Assembly: GCF_002088935.1 (NCBI RefSeq)
Contig: NZ_NCSS01000006.1
Span: forward strand, 1,086,407 to 1,150,406
DNA from: Henriciella litoralis
GTDB taxonomy: Bacteria; Pseudomonadota; Alphaproteobacteria; Caulobacterales; Hyphomonadaceae
Direction: 5' to 3'
Length of the DNA: 64,000 nt
Shown here: one piece after another, positions 8,026 through 16,257 of the stretch
How the letters are laid out: each line of letters opens with the position of its first letter
Numbering within the stretch: the stretch's first letter is position 1
The notes under the pieces: generated by a model
Database searches by the model: none
Seen by the model: only the letters and a program-made list of their open reading frames with translations
What the model was told of the DNA's origin: nothing
Translations under genes and position numbers: made by a program

Positions 8026-10200
8026 ATGACAAACTATGTGGACCGCGGGCAGCTCAAAATCGATGCCGCGCTAGCTGACTTCGTTGAACGAGAAGCTCTC
8101 AAAGGATTGCCGTACGATAGCAAGACCATCTGGTCGGGATTGGAGGAGATCATCTCTCACTTTTCTGGGCGAAACCGCGCACTGCTGGCCCGCCGAGAAG
8201 TCCTTGAAGATCAAATTCAGGATTGGCAGAGCCAGAATGCTGAACTGGCAAGATCAGGCGGCGCCCAGAAAGAGTTTTTGAGTTCAATCGGCTATCTCTT
8301 GGATGAGCCGGCTGACTTTGAGATCCAAACGTCGAACACTGATGTTGAGATCGCTGAAATATCTGGCCCACAATTGGTCGTTCCAGTTTCGAATGCGCGA
8401 TATGCGCTGAATGCCGCAAACGCCCGTTGGGGCAGCTTGTACGATGCTCTGTATGGAACCGACGCCATCATGCCACCACCAGAGGCTGGCGGATATGATC
8501 CAGAACGCGGGCAAAAAGTGATTGATTGGTCAAAACAGTTTCTCGACAAAACTTGGCCTTTGGCAGAAGGATCGCACGCGGATGTGACCCAGTATTGGGT
8601 TGAGGAAGGTGAGCTGGCAGTTGCGATAAACGGCTCGATTACTAAACTATCAACACCAGAAGCGCTCGTTGGATTTTCGGGCCCATCTGGAACGCCAGAA
8701 TCAATTCTCTTGATCAATAACGGCCTTCACGCCGAACTTCAGTTTGATCGCAATAGCAATATTGGACGCGATGATCGCGCTGGCATGAAAGACATCTATC
8801 TTGAATCGGCACTAACCACGATCATCGATTTCGAAGACTCGGTTGCGGCGGTCGACGGCGAAGACAAAACGGCATGTTATCGCAATTGGCTCGGTCTCAT
8901 GCGAGGAGACCTGCAAGCGCGTTTGACAAGAGGCGGGGCAGAAATCGTTCGTCAACTGGCGCCTGATCGCGAGTATACAAGCGCGCAAGGTACTTCGATC
9001 TCGCGGCCAGGCCGCAGTCGTTTGCTCGTCCGCAATGTTGGTCACCTCATGACCACCCCAGCCGTGATCGATCGCGACGGTGAAGAAGTGTTCGAAGGAT
9101 TACTCGACGCGCTTCTGACGAGCCTAATGGCGTGCCACGGCTTGAACAATGGCACACTTCAATCGGTGTACATTGTGAAGCCAAAAATGCATGGGCCGGA
9201 AGAAGCCGCCTTCGCGAATGATGTTCTCGAGACTGTGGAGCAAATCCTAAACCTTTCGCCCAGCACTTTAAAAATTGGATTGATGGATGAAGAGCGCCGA
9301 ACCTCAACCAATCTGAAGGCGTGCGTCTATGAACTGCGCAATCGGATCATTTTCATCAACACAGGTTTCCTTGATCGAACTGGCGATGAGATTTTTACCG
9401 CCCTGGAAGCAGGTCCCGTTGCTCGCAAAGAAGAGATGAAGTCGTCGCCCTGGCTTGGCGCTTACGAAATGGGAAATGTTCAAACAGGCCTAGGCGCCGG
9501 CTTTCGTGGTAAGGCGCAGATCGGCAAAGGTATGTGGGCAAAACCCGACTACATGGGCGAAATGCTCGCGCAAAAAGCCAACCATCCGTTGGCGGGTGCA
9601 GACTGCGCTTGGGTGCCTTCCCCCACTGCCGCAACGCTTCATGCATTGCACTATCATGAGATTGACGTTGAGACGGTTCAGGCAGATTTGCTCGCTAACT
9701 CTGATCCGATAAGTTCTTCTGAGCGACTAATTGCTCTTCTGACACCGCCGATCGCTGACCCGAAGAACTGGACCAAGGAAGACATCCGAACCGAAGTTGA
9801 GAACTGTTGTCAGACCACACTCGGTTACGTCGTACGCTGGATTGACCAGGGTGTCGGTTGCTCAAAAGTTCCGGACATCCACGATGTCGGATTGATGGAA
9901 GACCGCGCAACCTTGCGGATTTCCTGTCAGCTTCTAGGGAATTGGCTCCATCACGGCGTCGTTTCTAGACAGGATGTCGAAGCCGCGCTTTTGCAGATGG
10001 CAGAAATTGTCGACCGCCAGAATTCCGGCGATCCAGCATACACGCCTATGCTCCCAGATCATGAGAACAACATCGCGTTCCAGGCCGCACGAGACCTAGT
10101 ATTTCAGGCGACCTGCCAACCGAGTGGCTACACCGAGCCAATTTTGCATCGCCGCCGTCGCGATCGCAAAGCCCAACTCGCGGCCAATGAGCAAAATTAG
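8026..10200 (+). CDS. glcB: Malate synthase G
   Basis: A 724-residue protein, the usual length of monomeric malate synthase G. It condenses glyoxylate and acetyl-CoA to malate in the cytoplasm. Recognisable blocks are IIDFEDSVAAVDGEDKTACYRNW with acidic metal-site residues, KMHGPEEAAFANDVL, the GLMDEERRTS region, INTGFLDRTGDEIFT, and the C-terminal catalytic block MEDRATLRISCQLLGNWL, whose Asp is the catalytic base in this family. The start at ATG 8026 gives the normal N-terminus; in-frame TTG/GTG codons at 8011-8014 are less likely. It sits between the DadA-like oxidase and glcG in the riboswitch operon, and would assimilate glyoxylate made from glycine. Confidence 0.95.
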   Translation: MTNYVDRGQLKIDAALADFVEREALKGLPYDSKTIWSGLEEIISHFSGRNRALLARREVLEDQIQDWQSQNAELARSGGAQKEFLSSIGYLLDEPADFEIQTSNTDVEIAEISGPQLVVPVSNARYALNAANARWGSLYDALYGTDAIMPPPEAGGYDPERGQKVIDWSKQFLDKTWPLAEGSHADVTQYWVEEGELAVAINGSITKLSTPEALVGFSGPSGTPESILLINNGLHAELQFDRNSNIGRDDRAGMKDIYLESALTTIIDFEDSVAAVDGEDKTACYRNWLGLMRGDLQARLTRGGAEIVRQLAPDREYTSAQGTSISRPGRSRLLVRNVGHLMTTPAVIDRDGEEVFEGLLDALLTSLMACHGLNNGTLQSVYIVKPKMHGPEEAAFANDVLETVEQILNLSPSTLKIGLMDEERRTSTNLKACVYELRNRIIFINTGFLDRTGDEIFTALEAGPVARKEEMKSSPWLGAYEMGNVQTGLGAGFRGKAQIGKGMWAKPDYMGEMLAQKANHPLAGADCAWVPSPTAATLHALHYHEIDVETVQADLLANSDPISSSERLIALLTPPIADPKNWTKEDIRTEVENCCQTTLGYVVRWIDQGVGCSKVPDIHDVGLMEDRATLRISCQLLGNWLHHGVVSRQDVEAALLQMAEIVDRQNSGDPAYTPMLPDHENNIAFQAARDLVFQATCQPSGYTEPILHRRRRDRKAQLAANEQN

Positions 10201-10224
10201 AACCTTCAAGAAGGAAGCCAGAAA

Positions 10225-10653
10225 ATGCTGACCCTGAAACAGTCTGAAATCATCACAAGCACTGTCTTGCAAGAAGGGCGGGCTCGCGAGCTGGCACCGC
10301 TTTGCGTTATCGTCCTTGACGCTGGCGGACATCTCGTAAACTCCAAACGCGAAGACAACTCTTCAGTAGGCAGACCACAAATTGCGATGGGCAAAGCATC
10401 CGGCTGCATTGGGCTTGGCGTTGGCGGTCGCACACTTGCAAAAATGGCTGCCGATCGTCCATCTTTCATGTTGAGCGTTTCAGGCGCATTCGTTGATGGG
10501 TGTGTGCCTGTCGCTGGCGGAGTCCTTATTCGCGATGAAAAAGGCGCGATCCTCGGCGCTGTCGGCGTAACTGGCGACACTTCCGACAACGACGAAGCCT
10601 GTGCGATTGCTGGAATCAGCGCCGCTGGTCTCGTTGCTGATGCCGGATCTTAG
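10225..10653 (+). CDS. glcG: GlcG/HbpS-family protein
   Basis: A 142-residue single-domain protein of the GlcG/HbpS family (PF03928). Motifs include VVLDAGGHLVN-type IVLDAGGHLVNSKRED near the start, IAMGKASGCIGLGVGGR in the middle and PVAGGVLIRDEKGAILGAVGVTG near the C-terminus. In enteric bacteria glcG belongs to the glycolate utilisation locus next to malate synthase G; its role is not firmly established, and haem or small-molecule binding has been described for relatives. It is the last gene of the riboswitch operon, 24 nt after glcB with a clear AAGGAAG ribosome-binding site. An IS6-like end begins 10 nt after its stop codon. Confidence 0.85.
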   Translation: MLTLKQSEIITSTVLQEGRARELAPLCVIVLDAGGHLVNSKREDNSSVGRPQIAMGKASGCIGLGVGGRTLAKMAADRPSFMLSVSGAFVDGCVPVAGGVLIRDEKGAILGAVGVTGDTSDNDEACAIAGISAAGLVADAGS

Positions 10654-10663
10654 CGGTCAACAC

Positions 10664-10701
10664 GGTGCTGTCAGTCTAATGCGACCCCGTCTTCAGCATC
10701 G
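10664..10701. mobile_element. Solo end of an IS6-like element (38-bp scar)
   Basis: Starting GGTGCTGTCAGTCTAATGCG, this 38-bp stretch matches the left end of the element at 23382 with two mismatches and then diverges. It is the same end, in the same orientation, as at 23382 and 27447. Only the tip remains, so this is a scar. It marks the junction between the AT-rich riboswitch region and the higher-GC amidohydrolase operon. Confidence 0.75.
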
Positions 10702-10755
10702 ACAAGCACCTCTCCTCACCCAACGGGACGTTCACGCCCCTCAGCCCCATCCCTC

Positions 10756-12147
10756 TCAATCGGCCGGTTCGACCGACGATACCCGCTCTCGCCTGAAATA
10801 GGCGCGCGTATGACGAACCACTTTCGGTGACAGAATAATCGCTGAAACCAAAGTCGGGACCGCCATCAGAGCAAAGCTGAGATCGATGAAGTTCAGGATG
10901 ATACCGACAGACGTCACGGCTCCCAGAAAAATGGTCGTGACATAGACGGAGGTATAGATCGGGACGCGTTTCACCCCAAACAGGAAGGCGAAGGATTTGG
11001 CGCCATAATAGGAATAGGAAAAGAGCGAAGAGATGCCGAAAAACAGAATGCAGAGGAGCAGGATATAGCCGCCAAAGCCCGGATAAGCCGCCTCGAATGC
11101 GTTCGCTGTCAGCGATACGCCGGTGGCGTCGCTGCTCTGCCAGACTCCGGTCATCAGGATGGCCAACGCCGTCATCGTGCAAATGACCAGCGTATCGATG
11201 ACAGGACCGAGCATTGCGACCAGCCCCTCATGAACAGGTTCACTCGTCTTTGCTGCACCGTGCGCCATGGCGGCCGTGCCCAACCCGGCTTCATTGGAGA
11301 AAGCCGCGCGCCTGACGCCGAGCAGGATCAATCCACCGACTGCACTGCCGAAGGCTGCTTCGCCGCTGTAGAAGCTTGCTGAAAAGGCATCACTGATGAT
11401 GAGGCCAATATAATGCGGCACCTGGCTCGCATTGAGAAACATGATCCCGACCACGGCAGCGACATAGATCACTACCATGGCGGGAACGAGCAGCGTTGTG
11501 GCATAGCTGATCCGGGTCAGCCCACCAAACACGACGGCCGCTGTCAGGCCCGTGAGGACGATGCCAATGATTGCATTGGTCACGAAGCTGTCCGCTATAC
11601 CTGCCGGCACGAGGGCGATATCACTGACAGCTTGGGTTAGCTGATTGGCGTTGAAGACCGGCAGGCATCCTGCCATGCACGCGACGCAGAACCAGATCGC
11701 CAGTGGCCGCCAGCGCGGACCGAGCGCTTCGCGGATCACATACATTGGACCACCTTGCAGCTCGCCTTCGGAATCCCTTCCGCGGAACATGACTGCCAGC
11801 GAGCAGGTAAAGTACTTCGTCGCCATGCCGAGGATTGCCGAGACCCACATCCAGAAGACCACGCCTGGACCGCCCATTTTGATGGCGATCGCGACGCCGG
11901 AAATGTTGCCCATACCGATCGTGGCCGCCAATGCCACGGAAAGTGCCTGAAAATGGCCAATCATGCCTGGCGCCCCGGCCTTGTCATGCCGACCGGTCAG
12001 AACCTGGATCGCAAAGAAGAAATGCCGAAAAGGCAGGAGCCGCGAAAAGCAGAAGAAGAACAGACCAGACGCCGTCACCAGAAAAACCAGTGGGGGTCCC
12101 CATACCCAGCTCGCGGCGCGGGCGAGCAGCTCCTCAATCAGCCCCAT
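10756..12147 (-). CDS. AGCS-family alanine/glycine:cation symporter
   Basis: A 463-residue inner-membrane protein with about ten hydrophobic segments. The family signature region is FQALSVALAATIGMGNISGV at about residues 66-85, and KMGGPGVVFWMWVSAILGMATKY follows. A second conserved block is FSNEAGLGTAAMAHGAA at about 280. AGCS carriers take up alanine or glycine with Na+ or H+. It is the last gene of the minus-strand run TonB receptor, three amidohydrolases and TPR lipoprotein, 85 nt after the lipoprotein. It would import amino acids released in the periplasm. It is convergent with the glycine-riboswitch operon, so glycine uptake is a tempting link but not shown. Confidence 0.9.
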   Translation of the reverse strand: MGLIEELLARAASWVWGPPLVFLVTASGLFFFCFSRLLPFRHFFFAIQVLTGRHDKAGAPGMIGHFQALSVALAATIGMGNISGVAIAIKMGGPGVVFWMWVSAILGMATKYFTCSLAVMFRGRDSEGELQGGPMYVIREALGPRWRPLAIWFCVACMAGCLPVFNANQLTQAVSDIALVPAGIADSFVTNAIIGIVLTGLTAAVVFGGLTRISYATTLLVPAMVVIYVAAVVGIMFLNASQVPHYIGLIISDAFSASFYSGEAAFGSAVGGLILLGVRRAAFSNEAGLGTAAMAHGAAKTSEPVHEGLVAMLGPVIDTLVICTMTALAILMTGVWQSSDATGVSLTANAFEAAYPGFGGYILLLCILFFGISSLFSYSYYGAKSFAFLFGVKRVPIYTSVYVTTIFLGAVTSVGIILNFIDLSFALMAVPTLVSAIILSPKVVRHTRAYFRRERVSSVEPAD

Positions 12148-12232
12148 GACATCCTCGCTCCGATTTTCGATTGGCGCGCTTCGCGGCTTCTATGCGGCGG
12201 CAAGACACAGCGCGGCTGGGCGGTCAGCGGCT

Positions 12233-13213
12233 TCAATCGCTCAAACCGGCATCTACGGTCAGCATGGCGTAGTCGCTTTCGGCCGCCACATAGGCCCAGA
12301 TCGGCCAGTATGATGTATCCAGTATGTCTTTGAGCACCTGCCGGGCTGCATCATCATCACCGGCCGCAATCATCCGGCTGGCGAGGCCATAGGCCACCGT
12401 CGCATCGCGACCGTTCCAGCCTTCTGCCTTGTCGAGATTGATGACGTCATCAGGCGAAAGGACGCCTTTGTAGATCATCACGCGCTTGTAATAGGGATAG
12501 GTCTCATCCGCCTCTATATCCTCGGCAACAAGCGCGAGGGCAGCATTGGCCTTCTCAGGCTCACCAGCCCTCATTTCGGCATTGTACAACCAGTCGACGG
12601 CCCCGATCAGCATGTCATTGTCGGTCGCCGTCTCCACGCAGCTGGCAAATTGCTCCGCCGCTTCCGCAAAGTCCTGATGCAAATAATGGTAGATGCCGAG
12701 ATGGTAGGCGATCCAGTGTGCGTAGGTGCCATGCGGTTTCCCGCTCTTCAGCTCATACACGTCCGTTTCGCCCTTGGACTCGACCAGTGCCTCAGCTTCC
12801 AGAAGATCGGCGTACGCTTTTTCAATCTGGCGCGTTGTGATGTAGCGATGAGCGCGATGCCGACGGAGCTTGTACGACTGAGGATAGGCTTCAACGCCCT
12901 TGGAATAGGCGTCAATCGCGTCGCGATAGCGCCCAGCACCAGCCAGCGCCGCTCCGACCTCCACATACTCATCTTCGCTGGAAACCGCACCCGACTGCAG
13001 TCGCTCCATCGCCTGCCTGGCCGCTTCCGCCTGCTCAGACGTCGCTTCCTTTCTGTAGAGTGGCTCACCCAGAAAAGAGATCGCTTCGACCGGCCGCGCC
13101 TCAACATCAGCTGCGGACGTTTCCGTCGCCGCTCCAAATGACCCGCTGGTTTCCGTAGTACAGCCCGAAAGCAGGATAATAGCCGTCATGGCGGCAAGCA
13201 TATGGCTCTTCAT
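12233..13213 (-). CDS. TPR-repeat lipoprotein
   Basis: A 326-residue lipoprotein. The signal peptide ends at lipobox LLSGC (about residue 17) and the mature part is helical with tetratricopeptide-like units, for example VGAALAGAGRYRDAIDAYSKGVEAYP and the following helix pairs (about 75-200). I start it at ATG 13213, which gives the lipoprotein signal and has AGGAA about 9 nt upstream; the longer open frame has no signal. It begins 10 nt after the amidohydrolase stop codon, so it is translated from the same transcript. TPR lipoproteins often scaffold complexes, and here may hold the exported amidohydrolases or contact the receptor. No enzymatic motif is seen. Confidence 0.78.
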   Translation of the reverse strand: MKSHMLAAMTAIILLSGCTTETSGSFGAATETSAADVEARPVEAISFLGEPLYRKEATSEQAEAARQAMERLQSGAVSSEDEYVEVGAALAGAGRYRDAIDAYSKGVEAYPQSYKLRRHRAHRYITTRQIEKAYADLLEAEALVESKGETDVYELKSGKPHGTYAHWIAYHLGIYHYLHQDFAEAAEQFASCVETATDNDMLIGAVDWLYNAEMRAGEPEKANAALALVAEDIEADETYPYYKRVMIYKGVLSPDDVINLDKAEGWNGRDATVAYGLASRMIAAGDDDAARQVLKDILDTSYWPIWAYVAAESDYAMLTVDAGLSD

Positions 13214-13223
13214 GGCTGGGTTC

Positions 13224-14993
13224 CTATTCAGCAGATTTGTAGAATTCGACATTGTCGAGCTCGAACCAGAAATCGGTTCCCGGCTCGTCATGACGTCCGA
13301 TGGACAGCCAGTGCAGAGCGGCGAGGTCCACAGGGCCGGCCTCCGGCTCGCCGGCAAATCCCTCAAAGGGAAGCTCTACTGTTTTCCAATTCTTGGTCGT
13401 CTCGAACGCAGACTCAGCCTCAGAGGGGCCGCCACCAATCTTCATTTTGATCGGTCCCTGGCCGCGCACGTCCAGTCGCACACCGTCAAAACGCGCAGCA
13501 TCGACCGGCAGGAAACCAGCGGGCGAAAGCGGAAGGACAACAAACGCAAATGGATCTTCTTTCAGCGTCAGGTCCGCTGAGACATGCAGAGCCATGCCGC
13601 CCTCGATCCGTTCGACCGTATTGCGAACGAGCCTGCTGCGCGGATGATTGCGGTCCACATCATACCCTCGGCACGCTCCAGTGCTCGTTAGAGCGTCATT
13701 CTCGAAATCATCGATCATCCTGCCGGCGGGACGTGCGTCTGGCATGACAGCGCCTTGGTCCACCGACAGCTTTGCATCTGCGACGACTTCCCTGCCATCA
13801 AGGAAGACCCTGTCGAGCGACCGAAGCTCCGATATATCCTTCCAGGGTTCGCCAGCGACAAGAATGAAATCTGCTCGCTTTCCCACTTCGATGCTGCCGC
13901 GATCATCGGACAGGCCGAGAAGCTCGGCGCTATGAAGCGTCGCCGCTGTCAGCGCCTCGCTTGGCGTGAGGCCAAAATCGACCATCAATTCCATCTCACG
14001 GAGATCGGCTTCGCCGAATGGGTTGTTATCGATGCCCTGGTCGGTTCCCATGGCGACCTTCACGCCGGCATCGAGAAAAGCGGACATGTTCGCGCGCGAG
14101 AACTGCTGGCGACGCATGACAATTGCCGCCTTCGCCGGACCCATCTCGGCCATCTCATCCTCGAAAGGCTCATAAACGGTCAGCGTCGGCGAGTAATAGA
14201 CACCGTTTTCGGTCATCAACTCGACAAGCTCTTCATCGGCTGTTCGGTCCTGAAGCGCGTGTACGATGCCGTCGACACCAGCCCTTGCTGCCTGCTTCCC
14301 ACCCTCAACGGTGACGGTGTGGCTGAAGACCGGCAAACCCGCCTCATGCGCGACACCAACAATCGCGGAGAAGGCATCAAGGTTGATGCTGCTGAGATTG
14401 GCGCCGCTGCCATAGCGCCAGCCATCGGCAAAGACCTTGATCGCGTCCGGCTTGAAAGCGAGGATATCCTCGACCGCTGCGTCGGCCTCGCGGGCGCTAA
14501 ACACGGTCTTTGTGACGCGCTCATCCGTCCAGGCCGTACCATGACCATAGGGAACACTCATTCGGGCCGCGTAGAACACATGCGGCGAAACGATACCGGC
14601 ATGATAGGCGCGCATATCTTCAAAGGCCTCGGGGGACGAGTGGAAATCCGTGGCAGTCGTCACACCCGCTTCCAGCAGGTCGACGGCAATGGACGCCCGT
14701 GTCGCGCCATTCATCCCGGTCCAGTGCGTGTGAACATCTATCAAGCCCGGCAGTAAGGCTTTGCCGTCAGCGTCTATGACCTTAACGCCTTCAGGAGCGG
14801 CCTCGATGCTCTCTTCAATCTTCGTGAACCGACCATCTTCAGCAAGCACATCCAATGTGCGCACATCTCCGGATGTCACATCGAAGACCTTCGCGTCGCG
14901 GATCAGGACATCCTGTGCGCTCGCCGCGAAGTTAGCTGTCAAAAGGACCGTCACCGTGAGGGAGATGGCACGCCAGTTTTGAAGTCCGGGCAT
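13224..14993 (-). CDS. Secreted amidohydrolase with C-terminal beta-sandwich (CIA30-like) domain
   Basis: A 589-residue protein starting at ATG 14993 (MPGLQNWRAISLTVTVLL, signal peptide cleaved near ASAQ). The amidohydrolase domain (about 25-435) has the metal-binding HxH in IDVHTHW, a Lys in DAIKVFADGW suited to carboxylation, the His in VFSHTV and the Asp in AMGTDQG, so it should be catalytically competent. Residues about 445-589 form a second domain beginning DDFENDALTSTGA and ending FELDNVEFY, like CIA30/galactose-binding-type sandwiches. Relatives include imidazolonepropionase-like enzymes and Xaa-Pro or Xaa-Arg/Lys dipeptidases, so peptide hydrolysis is plausible. It follows the degenerate amidohydrolase gene by 4 nt. 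Confidence 0.85.
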   Translation of the reverse strand: MPGLQNWRAISLTVTVLLTANFAASAQDVLIRDAKVFDVTSGDVRTLDVLAEDGRFTKIEESIEAAPEGVKVIDADGKALLPGLIDVHTHWTGMNGATRASIAVDLLEAGVTTATDFHSSPEAFEDMRAYHAGIVSPHVFYAARMSVPYGHGTAWTDERVTKTVFSAREADAAVEDILAFKPDAIKVFADGWRYGSGANLSSINLDAFSAIVGVAHEAGLPVFSHTVTVEGGKQAARAGVDGIVHALQDRTADEELVELMTENGVYYSPTLTVYEPFEDEMAEMGPAKAAIVMRRQQFSRANMSAFLDAGVKVAMGTDQGIDNNPFGEADLREMELMVDFGLTPSEALTAATLHSAELLGLSDDRGSIEVGKRADFILVAGEPWKDISELRSLDRVFLDGREVVADAKLSVDQGAVMPDARPAGRMIDDFENDALTSTGACRGYDVDRNHPRSRLVRNTVERIEGGMALHVSADLTLKEDPFAFVVLPLSPAGFLPVDAARFDGVRLDVRGQGPIKMKIGGGPSEAESAFETTKNWKTVELPFEGFAGEPEAGPVDLAALHWLSIGRHDEPGTDFWFELDNVEFYKSAE

Positions 14994-14997
14994 CTGT

Positions 14998-16257
14998 CTA
15001 CTTTCCTGCAGGTTTTGCACGATATTTGTCCCGAAGCGCCGTCTGACGGTCTTCCAGGGGTTGCAGCACGCCATCAATGTAAAGCGCATCAAGGCCGCTG
15101 AGAGGCTCGAACGGGTCGCCCGACCAGATTGCCATGTCGGCGACCTTACCGGGCGCGATCTCACCATAGTTATCGAGACCGAGCATGCGAGCCGGGCCTG
15201 AGGTGATGGCAACGAGAGCAGCATCTTTCGGAAGGCCCGCAGCAACTGCAACGCCGGCTCTGTAGCGAATGAGCCGCGCGTCATGGCCGGCGCGCGGCGG
15301 AACGATCAGAACCGGCACCCCTGCCTCATGGAGCCGAACGGCATTCTGTGATGATGCCAGAACAGCGTTGAAACTCTGCGGCAGGTTTTCGTAAGGGTCG
15401 AGAACGACAGAGGCGCCCGCGGCCGCAATCTCATCGGCAACAGACCATGCTTCAGCCGCGCCAACAAAAACGATACGCAGATTGTAGGGAGCGGCGATCT
15501 TCAGAAACGCCCGGATATCCGATGCCCGTTCTGCAGCGACGTAAAGCGGTATCTCAGCGCGCATGACAGGCACGAGGCCCTGCAGATCAGCCTGTGTCCA
15601 CTTGGCCGCCTTGAACGATGACACCCGTTCAGGCGACGGATTCTCGGCAAAGCTCGACGCGTCTTCCAGCATGGCCTTGAGCTGCGGGAAAACAGCTGCC
15701 CTGCCCTGATCTGATCCGAGCAAATTAAGAGTCATGGCGACTTGCGGCTGAGAGATCGCGTCGCCATTCGCAGCTGTGCTGATGAGGGCGGCCTGACCAC
15801 CAAACGCCGCGGCACCGCCGGTCTTAGCTTCCAGCCCCGGCGTCACGATAGCGCGAGCAACGCCGCCGCGCCGCGCCACAGGGATAAGGGTCGAATTCGG
15901 GTTGATCGCATACTGAATATCCGCGCCTGCGGATAGCGTTGAAGAGGACGCATCAATATCATTTGCATTCGCGCGATCATTGATTTCGACAGCGCCTAGC
16001 GTCGTGCTTGAAACGATAAGTCCTGGCGTAATGACCTTGCCGTTCATGTCGACCATTCGTGCATCGGCTGGGATACGGACGTCCGCACCGACAGCGGTAA
16101 AGCGGCCATTCTCGATAAGAATGGTAGCGCTCTCCAGCTCACCTGCCTCGCCCGCCGTCATCACTTTAGCATTCGTGATCGCAAGCGTTTGCGCAAGCGC
16201 GGGCGAGAAGCAGAGTGAGACCGCCGCTGAAAGAATAGCAAAAAGGCGCATTGTCAT
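14998..16257 (-). CDS. Secreted amidohydrolase homologue lacking all metal ligands
   Basis: A 419-residue exported protein (signal MTMRLFAILSAAVSLCFSPALAQ) with an amidohydrolase fold. Where family members have GLIDxHTH this protein reads GLIVSSTTLG, so both His of the HxH motif are missing. The usual His after strands 5 and 6 and the Asp of the GSD motif are also absent (VFVGAAEAW; LIVPPRAGHDARLIRYRAG). It is probably a pseudoenzyme, not a broken gene: the frame is intact and the fold motifs at both ends are kept. Its start overlaps the stop of the active upstream paralogue by 4 nt. An in-frame ATG at 16251 is equally well placed for the AGGAG site. A heterodimer with its neighbour is inferred. 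Confidence 0.82.
   Translation of the reverse strand: MTMRLFAILSAAVSLCFSPALAQTLAITNAKVMTAGEAGELESATILIENGRFTAVGADVRIPADARMVDMNGKVITPGLIVSSTTLGAVEINDRANANDIDASSSTLSAGADIQYAINPNSTLIPVARRGGVARAIVTPGLEAKTGGAAAFGGQAALISTAANGDAISQPQVAMTLNLLGSDQGRAAVFPQLKAMLEDASSFAENPSPERVSSFKAAKWTQADLQGLVPVMRAEIPLYVAAERASDIRAFLKIAAPYNLRIVFVGAAEAWSVADEIAAAGASVVLDPYENLPQSFNAVLASSQNAVRLHEAGVPVLIVPPRAGHDARLIRYRAGVAVAAGLPKDAALVAITSGPARMLGLDNYGEIAPGKVADMAIWSGDPFEPLSGLDALYIDGVLQPLEDRQTALRDKYRAKPAGK

Noticed and set aside
13755..14756. Plus-strand open frame of 333 codons inside the amidohydrolase gene
   Set aside because: The minus strand encodes a clear amidohydrolase with complete motifs; the plus-strand product has no recognisable features.
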